A stretch of 64,000 nt of DNA from Bacteroidota bacterium (GCA_016721765.1 JADKHO010000001.1:980001-1044000), one strand, 5' to 3'; shown: positions 8,659-18,578, counted from the stretch's first letter. The notes: a model not told the origin generated them from the letters alone. Program-made: numbers and translations.

Positions 8659-11013
8659 TTAGAATTTAAAATTATACGCAATGGATGGGATTGGTCTGGC
8701 AATTATACTGTATCTAATAGCCTCGGTGGTATTTCCACCGGTTGATGCTTGCTGAAAATATACACTAAAAGCATTGTGCCGGCCATAAACATTATATACT
8801 GAAAAGACCCAAAAGCTTTCCCATTTTTTATGCACCCTTCCTTGTCTGGTTACAGATAAATCCAAACGATGATAAGCAGGAATCCGATAGTTATTGCGCT
8901 CTTCTTCCGCATTAATAGGAATAATGTATCCCTGAACCACAACCCTGTTGGTTGGGAAAGTTGCCGGTGTTCCGGTAGCAAATGCAAAAGTTGCAGAAGC
9001 ATCCCACTTTTTATTGAAAGTATAAAATGCTACAATATTCAGATTATGCACTTTATCAAACCTGTTGGGATACCACTTGTTTTTGTTAATACCATTTACT
9101 TGGCGCTCTGTTCTGGCCAAAGTATAACTAATCCATCCGGTAAAAGGTCCATTATTTTTCTTGACAAAAAACTCTAATCCATAGGCTCTGCCTTTACCAT
9201 TCAACAACTCACCTTCAATGTATTCATTTAGCAATAGGTTGGCATTGTCAATATAATCAACCTGGTTTTTCATCAATTTATAATAGGTCTCCACAGAGGT
9301 TTCATAGTCATTATTTTCACCAAAATTTCTAAAGTAACCCAAAGCCACTTGATCGCATATTTGAGGCTTGATGTTGTTTGTTGTTGGCGTCCATACATCC
9401 AACGGGGTGCTTGCGGTTGTGTTGGAAATTAAATGCAAGTATTGAGAAATTCTGGTATAACTGGCTTTCACAGAAGAACTAGGTGTTAAATCCACTTTTA
9501 TTGAAAAGCGTGGCTCCGGATTTCCATAGCTTTTAATCACTTTACCGCTCGCGGCATTGCTTGTGTCTTGCAGCGGCTTTGGAATATTTGGAGTGGTATC
9601 TCTGTAGGTATAAATTTTACCAGGTCCAATATATTGCCACATCGAATAACGAATTCCGTATTGGGTAGTTATTCTCCCTCCAATTTTTTGCTCATTGTCA
9701 ATGTAAATAGCGCTTTCAACTCCAAACTTATCCTTTAAACTGATGTCACTGCTTTGGTCGCCACTAGTAAAATTTGCCCGTCCTGGACGAAAATCATAGA
9801 GTGTTGCTTGTCCCCCAAAATGTATCGTATTCTTTGTATTCCAATAATAGGTCAACTCTGGTTTAAAGCTGTAATTGATAATTTTAGATCGCCAACTAAA
9901 CTGGTCTCCATTGGGCTGACCAAACACCAATTCATAATCATAATTGCTGTAAAATGAGGTGGTGTTTAGAAACAGTTTTTCATTAAATAAGTGATTCCAA
10001 CGCACTGTTGCGGTGGTATTTCCCCAATTCGATTTAAATCCGGAACTAAACACATCCCTACCAAGATAACCCGACACAAAAACTTTATTTTTATCGTTAA
10101 TTATATAATTCACTTTTGCAGTTAAATCATAAAAGAAAAACTTTGATTTGCGTAATTCCTTTCGCAAAAATGGTTTGGCCAGAAAGTCAATGTAGGAGCG
10201 TCTTCCGGCAATAATAAATGAACTTTTGTTTTTCTTTATCGGCGCTTCAATTGTTAGACGGCTAAATATTAAACCTATTCCGCCATTAACAGCTAACTTC
10301 TTGTTGTTACCCTCATTTAACCGCACATCTAAGATGCTGGATAGCCGGCCTCCATACTGTGCAGGAATACCTCCTTTTATAAGTTTCACGTCTTTTACCG
10401 CATCCGGATTAAACACCGAAAAAAATCCAAACAAGTGAGAGGAGTTAAATACCGGCGCTTCATCCAAGAGCACAAGGTTTTGATCCACACCACCGCCACG
10501 TACATTAAAACCTTGTGCCCCTTCACCCACAGTGGTAACACCCGGCAACAACTGAATTCCTCTGATTATGTCCACTTCACCTAACAATGCAGGAATTTTC
10601 TTAATTGTTTTAATATCCAATTTATTCACACTCATTTCTACATTTTTCACATTGCCATCAGCTCTCTCACTCGTAATTTCAACTTCTTTGAGTTGTTGCT
10701 GCTTTTCCGAAAGCTCAATGTTGTCTATGCGATTCGTGGTTAAATCCACTTCGCGTTCAATCGTTTCAAAACCAACAAGCGAATACAAAATCGTGTACTT
10801 TCCTTTGGGCAAAGTAAGTGAGTAAAAACCATAAGGGTTACTGGCAACTCCATTGCTGGTGCCTTTTACAGACACCACCGCACCAATAATTTCCTCTCCG
10901 CTTTTAGCGTTTTTCACATAACCACTTAGCGTACATTTATCTTCGGCATATAGGGTGCTTGACGTTAATAATAGCGAAACAACAAGTAAAACAAAAGCAT
11001 TTCGAAATATCAT
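8659..11013 (-). CDS. TonB-dependent receptor with N-terminal CarboxypepD_reg-like domain
   Basis: 784 residues with a signal peptide (ends LTSSTLYA), a CarboxypepD_reg-like domain (about 25-110, LSGYVKNAKSGEEIIGAVV), a plug domain (about 120-225: IIRGIQLLPGV, GFNVRGGGVDQNLVLLDEAP, IKGGIPAQYGGRLSS) and a C-terminal barrel ending AYNFKF. It imports an unknown substrate across the outer membrane with energy from TonB-ExbBD. It is first in an operon with the DUF4249 lipoprotein and has the best-formed promoter in this half of the window, 67 bases upstream. Confidence 0.9.
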   Translation of the reverse strand: MIFRNAFVLLVVSLLLTSSTLYAEDKCTLSGYVKNAKSGEEIIGAVVSVKGTSNGVASNPYGFYSLTLPKGKYTILYSLVGFETIEREVDLTTNRIDNIELSEKQQQLKEVEITSERADGNVKNVEMSVNKLDIKTIKKIPALLGEVDIIRGIQLLPGVTTVGEGAQGFNVRGGGVDQNLVLLDEAPVFNSSHLFGFFSVFNPDAVKDVKLIKGGIPAQYGGRLSSILDVRLNEGNNKKLAVNGGIGLIFSRLTIEAPIKKNKSSFIIAGRRSYIDFLAKPFLRKELRKSKFFFYDLTAKVNYIINDKNKVFVSGYLGRDVFSSGFKSNWGNTTATVRWNHLFNEKLFLNTTSFYSNYDYELVFGQPNGDQFSWRSKIINYSFKPELTYYWNTKNTIHFGGQATLYDFRPGRANFTSGDQSSDISLKDKFGVESAIYIDNEQKIGGRITTQYGIRYSMWQYIGPGKIYTYRDTTPNIPKPLQDTSNAASGKVIKSYGNPEPRFSIKVDLTPSSSVKASYTRISQYLHLISNTTASTPLDVWTPTTNNIKPQICDQVALGYFRNFGENNDYETSVETYYKLMKNQVDYIDNANLLLNEYIEGELLNGKGRAYGLEFFVKKNNGPFTGWISYTLARTERQVNGINKNKWYPNRFDKVHNLNIVAFYTFNKKWDASATFAFATGTPATFPTNRVVVQGYIIPINAEEERNNYRIPAYHRLDLSVTRQGRVHKKWESFWVFSVYNVYGRHNAFSVYFQQASTGGNTTEAIRYSIIARPIPSIAYNFKF

Positions 11014-11079
11014 AAGGATGGGTTTGGGGACAAGAACAGAATTTTAAGTAATTTGTTGTAATGAAATTTATTTGGCGCG

Positions 11080-11110
11080 CAAAACTATGGAAACATTTTT
11101 TGATTTCAAA
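11080..11110 (-). promoter_or_regulatory. Bacteroidota promoter of the TonB receptor operon
   Basis: On the minus strand TTTG (11107-11110) is followed by a 19-base spacer and TAGTTTTG (11080-11087). This is an exact fit to the Bacteroidota sigma-ABfr pattern TTTG-N19-TAnnTTTG. The expected leader is about 60 bases. Confidence 0.7.
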
Positions 11111-11147
11111 GTTTCCAAATCGTTTCTTTCAATAAACTTAACTCCGT

Positions 11148-11606
11148 TTAAGAATGTTTAGGAAATCGCATCATATAAAAAGCTTCCTTCTTGCGCATTT
11201 TTGAGGCCTCAGTCGCGCTTTTATCTCCGTATCCACACAAGTGCATCACTCCGTGAATCATAACCCTCTTAAGCTCGCTTTCGAATCCGCTTTGAAACTT
11301 TTCAGCATTTTCAATTACGCGCTCAATGCTGATGTAAATTTCACCCGATACGCGCGCTTTTAATTTCTTACCGGAAATGGGAGTTGGCGCGTGCTCTATT
11401 GGAAAGGTTATAATATCGGTAAGTGTATTGTGATGGAGATAGGATGTATTTATCTCAAGCAAAAAGGCATCTGAACAGAAGATATAATTTATTTCACCCA
11501 GAGATTTTTTTTCCCCTTGTAAAGTTTGCACAATCCAAGAACGGTGCTTTGCTTTGTGTTTGAGTGTAAACTTTATTTGCTCAACAAAAAAATGAATGCG
11601 ATGCAA
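11148..11606 (-). CDS. ybeY: Endoribonuclease YbeY (16S rRNA 3' end maturation)
   Basis: 152 residues, the usual length. YbeY is a zinc-dependent single-strand endoribonuclease in rRNA maturation and ribosome quality control. The metal-site motif reads HGVMHLCGYGD: the first two His are present but the third canonical His is Asp, a variant I recall as common in Bacteroidota. The start is a TTG at 11606, 11 bases after the upstream stop; no ATG is available nearby. It is last in the DUF4175, anti-sigma-like, ybeY operon. Confidence 0.9.
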   Translation of the reverse strand: MHRIHFFVEQIKFTLKHKAKHRSWIVQTLQGEKKSLGEINYIFCSDAFLLEINTSYLHHNTLTDIITFPIEHAPTPISGKKLKARVSGEIYISIERVIENAEKFQSGFESELKRVMIHGVMHLCGYGDKSATEASKMRKKEAFYMMRFPKHS

Positions 11607-11617
11607 GTAAAAAAGAA

Positions 11618-12031
11618 TTAAGCCACCATGTGTGGCGCATTAAAACTCAATTGCACCACACGACCGTTTTCGTGAAACGCAACGGCATCGGCAAGGTGTT
11701 TCATTAGAAATACCCCTCTTCCGTTTAATTTTTCAATGTTTTCAGGGTCGGTGGGGTCAGGTATATTGGAGTAATCAAACCCTTGGCCTTCGTCTTTTAT
11801 GTAGCAATTAATGATGTCTTTATCGGGCTTAAATTCGATGTCAATCTTTTTATCGGGATTGGATTTATTGCCGTGTTGAATGGCGTTGTTTACTGCTTCG
11901 GTAACTGCTACAAGAATGTTTCCAAAAGACTCTTCATGCAGCTGCCACTTATCACACACGTCTTGCACCAGCTTTTCCACTAGCGCCATATCTTCGTATC
12001 GAGAAGCAATATTAATGCTGAATTTTTCCAT
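11618..12031 (-). CDS. Anti-sigma regulatory factor-like ATP-binding protein (RsbW/SpoIIAB type)
   Basis: 137 residues from the ATG at 12031 (MEKFSINIASRYEDM); a longer frame from 12073 would overlap DUF4175. It is a stand-alone HATPase_c domain: the N-box region AVTEAVNNAIQHGN and the G1 box DEGQGFDYSNIPDP are visible. Family members bind and inhibit sigma factors or phosphorylate anti-anti-sigma proteins. No partner is encoded next to it, so the target is unknown. It sits between DUF4175 and ybeY with small gaps, suggesting cotranscription. Confidence 0.8.
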   Translation of the reverse strand: MEKFSINIASRYEDMALVEKLVQDVCDKWQLHEESFGNILVAVTEAVNNAIQHGNKSNPDKKIDIEFKPDKDIINCYIKDEGQGFDYSNIPDPTDPENIEKLNGRGVFLMKHLADAVAFHENGRVVQLSFNAPHMVA

Positions 12032-12044
12032 AACCGTGCTAAAA

Positions 12045-15000
12045 TTATTTTTCAAATGTATTAAAATATTCATTGACTTTCGTTTTATAGAAAGAATTGA
12101 GTGCGGGAGGAACCGTCTTCAGCAACTCTGCTTCCTTTTGTTTAAGCAGGTTATACTCTAAAAATGAATTAGGGTTACGATTCTCTTGAATTTTTGCTTC
12201 ATTGCTTTGTCGCTTTTCGTCTTGCTCCCTTTCCCTTTCAGCCTTTTCGGCCTCAAGCAAGCGGGTCATAATTTCTTGTTGGCGGTTTAATGTTTCTTGC
12301 GAAATGCGCTTGTTCACTAGGTCGGTTTCCGTTTTTTCCATATTGTCGGCAATCTTTTTAAGCTCTCCATTTCCCGATTTTCCATCCTTATCCATCTGGC
12401 CTGCCATTTTTTGTAACTCTCGGCGTAAGGCTTCTTGCTGTGCTGCCAATTTACTCAACTGCTCACTTTGCCCGCTGTTTTGCGGTTTACCTGTTAATCC
12501 GTCTTTGCCTTTTCCGTCCTTTTTTCCATTTGGGTTGTCCATTCCTTCTTTCAGCTTTTTAATTTGATCGTTTATTTCTTTCTGAAGTTTTTGCATGGTA
12601 GCAGCACTTGGCTTGCTATTCTTTCCGGGTTTCTTACAACTTCCCGACCCTGGTTTAGATTGCTGCTGTTGCTGTTGCATTTGATCTAATGCCTCGCTTA
12701 ATAAAAGCGCCAAATTGTTCACCGAAGTCATAACATATTGTTGTCGGGCAGCGGCAACAGGGCTTTGTCGCTCAGCAAGCAATTTAATGCTTTTATCCAT
12801 GTTGGCATTAATATCCGCAATTTCCTTGTTCACCATATTTTCGATTTTCGGCTGGCGTTTACTCAATGCAAACAAAGAGTCTTCAATAATTTTAGCATCG
12901 TCTTTCAGTTTCTTTTGAACCTGGGCAATCTTTACATATTGTGGATTGTTAATTTGCGTGGTATTTAATTGTTTCATCAAACCCTCTTGGTCAAATGAAA
13001 GCTGAATAAGGTTTTCAAGAATTTCGCGCAAGGCATCAATATCTTCCTCGTTCTCCTCCTGCTCCATTTTCTTTTGCATGTTGTCTAACTTCTGCGCCAG
13101 TTCTTCTTGTTGCTGAGCTGCCTTCTTTTGAGATTCGGATGCCTTTTTATTTTTCTTATCTCCCAATTGATCTTTTGCATCTTGCATCTCCTTGTCGATA
13201 GCCTTTTGCTCTTGTTCCGTTTTTTGCAGATCGTTAGGCTTTTCTAGTTCACTATTCTTTTTCTCAGCATCTGCAATATCCTTTTTTATTTCGTCAAACT
13301 TTTTGTCTAGCTCCGCCTGCTTATCTTGTAATTGCTTACTGTCCGCGTCTTTCTCTTTTGATTTTTCAGCTAAATCATTTTGCTTTTTCGCCAAATCCTC
13401 CAACTTTGTTTGAGCGTCTTTCAGCTTTTGCTCCACTTCCAATTGTTTGAAAAGCTCCAATTGCCTGTCTAATTGCTTCTCCAGGTCTTTATTATCAAGC
13501 TTCATTTTTTCCAAAGCCTCTTGTGTTTTTTCCTTATCAAAGTTCTCTAAAAGCTTTTGCAGTTCCTTGATTTTTTCTTTCATTTCATCACTCATCAACT
13601 CGTTGAAAAGTTTTTCCAACTGGGCTTGCTTCTCTGCCAGCTGCTCATCCTGCTGTTTGTATTCGTTTTGCTCGTTGTTGTTTTTTGTATTTTCCTTTTG
13701 AATTTCTTCTACTGTTTTTTGAAGCTCCTTTTGCTTATCCAACAGTTCTTGTATTTTCTTCTTTTCTTCAAAACCAACCGCCTTTTTTTCAATCATGCGT
13801 TTGCTGATATCATTCATATCCTTTTGAATATCCTTGGCTTTCTTTAAACTGGCTTGCAAATCATCTTTTATTTTGGAGTTGTTTTTCTCTGTAGCTTCCG
13901 ATAATTGCTGCAGTGTAGGCGCTTTAAATAACATTTTTTGCGTACGCGCAGATTTGGCACCGCTCACGCCATCGTTATCCCACACTTCAAAATAATATTC
14001 AATCTGATCGCCCGGAAGAATTCCCAAAGGACTGATATCCCAGTAATGGAAAAAATTATCTTGATTTTGCAGTTTATTCACTGCTAATGAAACAGTCTTT
14101 TCATTGTTCTGTGTAAACTTAGCCATGGCACTGTCTTCGGGGCTAATAATCTTATATTTAAATTCCAGTTTGCTAAAGCCATAATCATCCTTCACTTCGC
14201 CTCTAAATCCAATTCGCTTTGTGGACAAGGAATCGGGCTGCTCGCTAACTGCAATGGAAGGATAAACATCCGGAATTACATTTATTGAATACAGAATGCT
14301 ATCACGGCTTTTGAGGTATTCATTTGAAGTTACAATGGCATACGTTTTATTTCTAAAGTATCGATTGTTATAGGAAAAAGAATTTTCCTGCGCTTGTTTC
14401 ACTGCAATGCTGGTGTCTGAAAAACTTAAATTTAATTGCTTGGTATTTTGTGTTGTAAAAAGCCATGTAACTTTTGTTCCTGAAGGGATTACCAAGTCGC
14501 CGGTGTTGTGAAGGGTTTCGTTTTTTTTGCCCACATAGGCCGGATAGTTTAAGGCCACATCAAAATTTAGAACAATGGGATTGGGCAATGCTCTCAATTC
14601 GTATTCTTGTGAGTAAAAACCATCGGCATACAAACGAAACTTAGTAGATTTTTGTAGGTTCTTAATTAGGTAGGAAAAGAGCACTGTGTTTTGCTTGCTC
14701 AACTGATACTCCACATTATCAATTTCAATTGAAACCGTTGCGGGTATTTCGCTCCCGCTTAATTTTACTTCCAATTCAAAATCTTTTTGCTGAATGGCTG
14801 ATAAATTTTTATTTAAAACAACAAATTGAAAGGGTGACTTTTTCTCGAAATAAACATCGTGCTTAACCAAGCGTGTGGTCGCATCGGTTAAAATACTTGG
14901 TGAAAACAACAATATTACAACAACTGCAAATACCGGAACGGCCGCATATTTTAGGTACTTTTTGTTTTTTGAAAAATCAACCGCAGCAGTAAAGGGTACC

Positions 15001-15428
15001 GGGCTAAGTGCTTTAATTTTTTGATTAATGCTTGCTTCCAAAAGTGCATCCGAAATACCCGATTCGCCCGTACTTTGAAGTGAGTGTAGCTGAAGCGTAT
15101 TGATCAATTTATCTTGAATCCCCGTAAAATGCTTCCCAATAATTTCTGAAGCTTGCCGGTGCGAAATAGTTTTACCCAGTCGGTTTAATTTCAAAACAGG
15201 GATAATAATCCATCTGATTAAAATTGCAAGACCTGAAATAAGCAGAAAATAATATAAGAAGGTTCGAACGCCAATTCCAAAATTTCCAAGGTATTCAAAC
15301 AAGGCTACCGAAAGATAAACGAACACAAAAAGACCAACAAAGTAAATGCAGCCCTTTAAAAGTTCATTCTTATAATATTTTCGAATAAACTCATCGAGCT
15401 TGTTAATCAGGAGTTGATAATTATTCAT
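12045..15428 (-). CDS. DUF4175 family large membrane/coiled-coil protein
   Basis: 1127 residues. Two membrane segments near the N-terminus (about 26-47 and 55-77) and a third at 159-178 are followed by an extracytoplasmic-looking beta-rich region (180-490) and long Lys/Glu/Gln-rich coiled coils (about 490-860 and again to 1100). The pattern matches DUF4175 proteins of Bacteroidota, whose function is not known to me. An envelope scaffold role is only an inference. It heads an operon with the anti-sigma-like protein and ybeY. Confidence 0.75.
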   Translation of the reverse strand: MNNYQLLINKLDEFIRKYYKNELLKGCIYFVGLFVFVYLSVALFEYLGNFGIGVRTFLYYFLLISGLAILIRWIIIPVLKLNRLGKTISHRQASEIIGKHFTGIQDKLINTLQLHSLQSTGESGISDALLEASINQKIKALSPVPFTAAVDFSKNKKYLKYAAVPVFAVVVILLFSPSILTDATTRLVKHDVYFEKKSPFQFVVLNKNLSAIQQKDFELEVKLSGSEIPATVSIEIDNVEYQLSKQNTVLFSYLIKNLQKSTKFRLYADGFYSQEYELRALPNPIVLNFDVALNYPAYVGKKNETLHNTGDLVIPSGTKVTWLFTTQNTKQLNLSFSDTSIAVKQAQENSFSYNNRYFRNKTYAIVTSNEYLKSRDSILYSINVIPDVYPSIAVSEQPDSLSTKRIGFRGEVKDDYGFSKLEFKYKIISPEDSAMAKFTQNNEKTVSLAVNKLQNQDNFFHYWDISPLGILPGDQIEYYFEVWDNDGVSGAKSARTQKMLFKAPTLQQLSEATEKNNSKIKDDLQASLKKAKDIQKDMNDISKRMIEKKAVGFEEKKKIQELLDKQKELQKTVEEIQKENTKNNNEQNEYKQQDEQLAEKQAQLEKLFNELMSDEMKEKIKELQKLLENFDKEKTQEALEKMKLDNKDLEKQLDRQLELFKQLEVEQKLKDAQTKLEDLAKKQNDLAEKSKEKDADSKQLQDKQAELDKKFDEIKKDIADAEKKNSELEKPNDLQKTEQEQKAIDKEMQDAKDQLGDKKNKKASESQKKAAQQQEELAQKLDNMQKKMEQEENEEDIDALREILENLIQLSFDQEGLMKQLNTTQINNPQYVKIAQVQKKLKDDAKIIEDSLFALSKRQPKIENMVNKEIADINANMDKSIKLLAERQSPVAAARQQYVMTSVNNLALLLSEALDQMQQQQQQSKPGSGSCKKPGKNSKPSAATMQKLQKEINDQIKKLKEGMDNPNGKKDGKGKDGLTGKPQNSGQSEQLSKLAAQQEALRRELQKMAGQMDKDGKSGNGELKKIADNMEKTETDLVNKRISQETLNRQQEIMTRLLEAEKAEREREQDEKRQSNEAKIQENRNPNSFLEYNLLKQKEAELLKTVPPALNSFYKTKVNEYFNTFEK

Positions 15429-15461
15429 TCTTTTTTATTGCGCAGTAATGGGCGTGTTGTG

Positions 15462-15469
15462 CAAATATA
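15462..15469 (-). promoter_or_regulatory. Bacteroidota -7 promoter element of the DUF4175 operon
   Basis: TATATTTG on the minus strand fits TAnnTTTG, 33 bases before the DUF4175 ATG. It is followed by GC, like most such elements in this window. Confidence 0.5.
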
Positions 15470-15563
15470 ACTAAAGATTAAGCGTATAGTTCTTGCTATC
15501 TGTAAAAAGAATGTTAAAACATATTTGTGTTGGGCACAGTAAACGCTGACGATTCAGATTTTA

Positions 15564-16460
15564 TCAAAAGTTCTTAAAACGTCCGAACACACCCAGGGGC
15601 AATTTATTTGCCGTCTTAGAAAGTAAATACAATTCACCGGTTTCTAATTTTTTACCGGCTTTTTGTTTCAGTAAATTTTCGATAATGACACTTGAAAAGC
15701 CCAATGAATAGGCATTTAAAATTAAAAAATGCTCTTGTTCATCCAATAAATTCAATACCCCTTTTATCATCTCGTTAATGTTGTCTTCCAACTTCCATTT
15801 TTCACCATTGGGTCCATGGCCAAATGCGGGGGGATCTAAGATAATTCCATTGTATTTGTTTCCACGTTTCTCCTCACGCTTAACAAACTTTAAGGCATCT
15901 TCCACCACCCAACGAATGTTATCTAACTCCGATAAATCCATGTTTTCTTTTGCCCAGGTAACCACTTGTTTAATAGAGTCCACATGGGTTACATCAGCAC
16001 CTGCGGCTTTTGCTGCCAATGATGCACCTCCGGTATAGGCAAATAAATTAAGAAACTTGGGTTTAATGGTTTTCATTGCCGATATATTGGAGTATATATA
16101 TTCCCAATTAACAGCTTGTTCCGGAAAAACACCTACGTGTTTAAAGGATGTTAAACCAAGCCGAAAGGCCAAGGGCGCACCTTCATTTTTTTTCCAATGT
16201 GAATTTCCGGCAAAAGAATAGGATATTTTCCATTGATCGGGCATATCTTTTAGTTTTTTCCATTCGCCCGAAGAGCTCGATTTTGGCACAAAGCGAACAT
16301 GTGCTTGTTTTTCCCATTCTTGTTTTGAAAGCACTTTGTCCCAGAGTGCTTGTGGCTCAGGCCGGATGGTGATGTATTTTCCAAATCGTTCCAGTTTTTC
16401 AAAATCACCGGAGTCAATTAACTCATAATCATTCCAGCCGCTTGGGGTTAGTAATTGCAT
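15564..16460 (-). CDS. Class I SAM-dependent rRNA cytosine methyltransferase-like protein (RlmI/RlmK type)
   Basis: 298 residues. The SAM-binding motif LNLFAYTGGASLAAKAAGA (about 139-157), the acidic end of strand 2 (THVDS) and the motif DPPAFGHGPNGEKW (about 211-224) point to the Methyltrans_SAM family that includes RlmI. It is shorter than E. coli RlmI (about 396), and its N-terminal portion does not clearly show a PUA domain. The exact rRNA target is unknown. It is divergent from gltX. Confidence 0.75.
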   Translation of the reverse strand: MQLLTPSGWNDYELIDSGDFEKLERFGKYITIRPEPQALWDKVLSKQEWEKQAHVRFVPKSSSSGEWKKLKDMPDQWKISYSFAGNSHWKKNEGAPLAFRLGLTSFKHVGVFPEQAVNWEYIYSNISAMKTIKPKFLNLFAYTGGASLAAKAAGADVTHVDSIKQVVTWAKENMDLSELDNIRWVVEDALKFVKREEKRGNKYNGIILDPPAFGHGPNGEKWKLEDNINEMIKGVLNLLDEQEHFLILNAYSLGFSSVIIENLLKQKAGKKLETGELYLLSKTANKLPLGVFGRFKNF

Positions 16461-16501
16461 AGTTTGTTTTCAATTTTTAGAACCTTACAAATCTTGAATT
16501 G

Positions 16502-16509
16502 CAAATGTA
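16502..16509 (-). promoter_or_regulatory. Bacteroidota -7 promoter element
   Basis: TACATTTG on the minus strand, 41 bases before the methyltransferase ATG at 16460. Confidence 0.45.
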
Positions 16510-16590
16510 TTGATATAATTTTCTATTTGTTTGGGCGGCGCATTATTAAACTAATTCTGAGTTGTAAATTCCTAATTCTACATTCCTTTC

Positions 16591-16598
16591 TATCTTTG
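16591..16598 (+). promoter_or_regulatory. Bacteroidota -7 promoter element of gltX-folB
   Basis: TATCTTTG followed by CGCC, 17 bases before the gltX ATG. The implied leader is about 12 bases. Confidence 0.5.
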
Positions 16599-16615
16599 CG
16601 CCTCAATTTTTAACG

Positions 16616-18163
16616 ATGGAAAACAGAAGAGTGAGATTAAGGTTTGCCCCTAGCCCAACAGGAGGGCTTCACATGGGCGGTGTGCGCACTGCATTGTTTA
16701 ATTATTTATTTGCAAAAAAACACGGTGGCGATTTCTTATTGCGTATCGAAGACACCGATCAAACACGCTACGTAAAAGGAGCCGAAGAATATATTGTGGC
16801 AGCATTAGAATGGACCGGAATCAAAATTGATGAAGGGGTGAGCAAAGGAGGGCCGCATGAGCCTTATCGCCAAAGCGAGAGAAAGGATAAGGGTATTTAC
16901 CAAAAATATGCCGACCAACTAGTTGCAGCGGGACATGCCTATTATGCATTTGATACCTCCGAAGAACTGGATGCCATGCGAAAGCGGCTTGAGGCTGCGA
17001 AAGTGGCTGCACCGCAATACAATTCGGTTTCGCGTCAAACCATGCGCAATTCGCTTACTTTAAGTGAAGATGAAGTGAAAAAATTAATGGATGCCGGAAC
17101 ACCATTCGTTATTCGATTAAAGGTTCCCAGAAACGAAGAAATACGTTTTCATGATATTATCCGCGGTTGGGTGGTGGTGAATTCTTCACAGGTGGACGAT
17201 AAGGTTTTACTTAAAAGTGACGGAATGCCAACCTATCACCTTGCGCACATCGTGGATGATTATTTAATGGAAATTTCGCATGCAGTGCGTGGCGAGGAAT
17301 GGTTGCCTTCGGCGCCTGCACATATTTTAATTTATAGGTATCTGGGATGGGAAGCTGTAATGCCACTTTTAGCGCACCTTCCGTTAATATTGAAACCTGA
17401 TGGTAATGGTAAATTATCAAAACGCGACAAATCAGGATTACCCATGTTTCCGCTGAATTGGCACGATGAAAATACCGGCGAAAAATATGTGGGTTATCGA
17501 GAAAGTGGCTTCTTCCCGGAGGCTTTTGCGAATATGCTGGCCATGTTGGGATGGAATCCGGGCACAACCCAGGAAATTTTTTCAATGGAGGAATTAATTG
17601 AAACTTTTTCATTTGAGCGGGTTAATAAATCGGGTGCTAAGTTTGATCCTGAAAAAACGAAGTGGTACAATCAACAATATTTAAGAAAAAAATCAGATGC
17701 AGAATTAGCAGAATTATTTAAACCCATCCTAAAAGAAAGTCTGGAACCCGCTCAATACGCTCTGCTCACTGATGAATACATTCAGGGTGTGTGCAAATTG
17801 GTGAAAGAAAAATCGCATTTTGTATCAGAGTTTTGGGAATCGGGTAAATACTTTTTTATTGCACCTGAAAGCTACGATACCGAAGTGATTAAAAAGCGCT
17901 GGAACGAGCAATCTGCAGGCTTTATTAAAGAATTAATCACTGCTTTTCAATCGCTCGAAACGTTCTCCTCACAAGAAACAGAACGCATTTTTAAAGAAAG
18001 CGCCGAAAAACTTGCTATAGGAGCGGGATCTGTAATGCAATTGTTTCGTGTATGCTTGAGTGGAGTAGGAGGGGGGCCGGTGCTTTTTGATATGGTGGAA
18101 TTACTAGGAAAAAAAGAAGCTGTGCTCAGGTTAGAAACTGCATTAGTTAAGCTATCAAACTAA
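16616..18163 (+). CDS. gltX: Glutamate--tRNA ligase
   Basis: 515 residues, a normal class I GluRS. It charges tRNA-Glu with glutamate using ATP. The HIGH-equivalent motif lies in PSPTGGLHMGG (about 12-22) and the KMSKS-equivalent is KLSKRD (about 266-271). FAPSPTG at the N-terminus fixes the start at 16616. The stop is one base from the folB ATG, so the two genes are cotranscribed. Confidence 0.97.
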   Translation: MENRRVRLRFAPSPTGGLHMGGVRTALFNYLFAKKHGGDFLLRIEDTDQTRYVKGAEEYIVAALEWTGIKIDEGVSKGGPHEPYRQSERKDKGIYQKYADQLVAAGHAYYAFDTSEELDAMRKRLEAAKVAAPQYNSVSRQTMRNSLTLSEDEVKKLMDAGTPFVIRLKVPRNEEIRFHDIIRGWVVVNSSQVDDKVLLKSDGMPTYHLAHIVDDYLMEISHAVRGEEWLPSAPAHILIYRYLGWEAVMPLLAHLPLILKPDGNGKLSKRDKSGLPMFPLNWHDENTGEKYVGYRESGFFPEAFANMLAMLGWNPGTTQEIFSMEELIETFSFERVNKSGAKFDPEKTKWYNQQYLRKKSDAELAELFKPILKESLEPAQYALLTDEYIQGVCKLVKEKSHFVSEFWESGKYFFIAPESYDTEVIKKRWNEQSAGFIKELITAFQSLETFSSQETERIFKESAEKLAIGAGSVMQLFRVCLSGVGGGPVLFDMVELLGKKEAVLRLETALVKLSN

Positions 18164-18164
18164 A

Positions 18165-18515
18165 ATGGGTCAAATAAACATCGAAGGAATAAAGCTCTAC
18201 GCATATCATGGTTGCTTGGAAGAGGAAGCAAAAATTGGTTCCCACTATGAGGTGAATGTTTTTATAGACGTAGATTTTTCTGCTGCTTCATCGAGTGATC
18301 TGCTCGATAAAACAGTTGATTATGTGGTGGTATATGCGATTGTGAAAAATCAAATGGCCATTCGTTCAAATCTGTTGGAACAGGTTGGAAAACGCATTTT
18401 TGACGAGATTATGGGTGCTTATAAAAATATTCAAAAGTTATCTGTTTCGGTATCAAAAATAAACCCACCCATGAATGGAAATGTAAGCAGGGTAACGGTA
18501 ACAGTAGATAAGTAA
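18165..18515 (+). CDS. folB: Dihydroneopterin aldolase
   Basis: 116 residues. It converts 7,8-dihydroneopterin to 6-hydroxymethyl-dihydropterin in folate synthesis. The family pattern GIKLYAYHGCLEEEAKIG, followed by VDYVVVYAIVKN and SVSKINPPMNGN, is clear. It starts one base after the gltX stop. Confidence 0.93.
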   Translation: MGQINIEGIKLYAYHGCLEEEAKIGSHYEVNVFIDVDFSAASSSDLLDKTVDYVVVYAIVKNQMAIRSNLLEQVGKRIFDEIMGAYKNIQKLSVSVSKINPPMNGNVSRVTVTVDK

Positions 18516-18578
18516 GCTAAGCCTGGCATTCATTTTAAAAAAATAGCAGTGGAAGACAGCGGGTTTAATATAAATTCC

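Noticed and set aside
12202..13847. Several Ser/Phe-rich open frames on the plus strand
   Set aside because: They lie opposite the Lys/Glu/Gln coiled-coil region of the DUF4175 gene and reflect its codon use.
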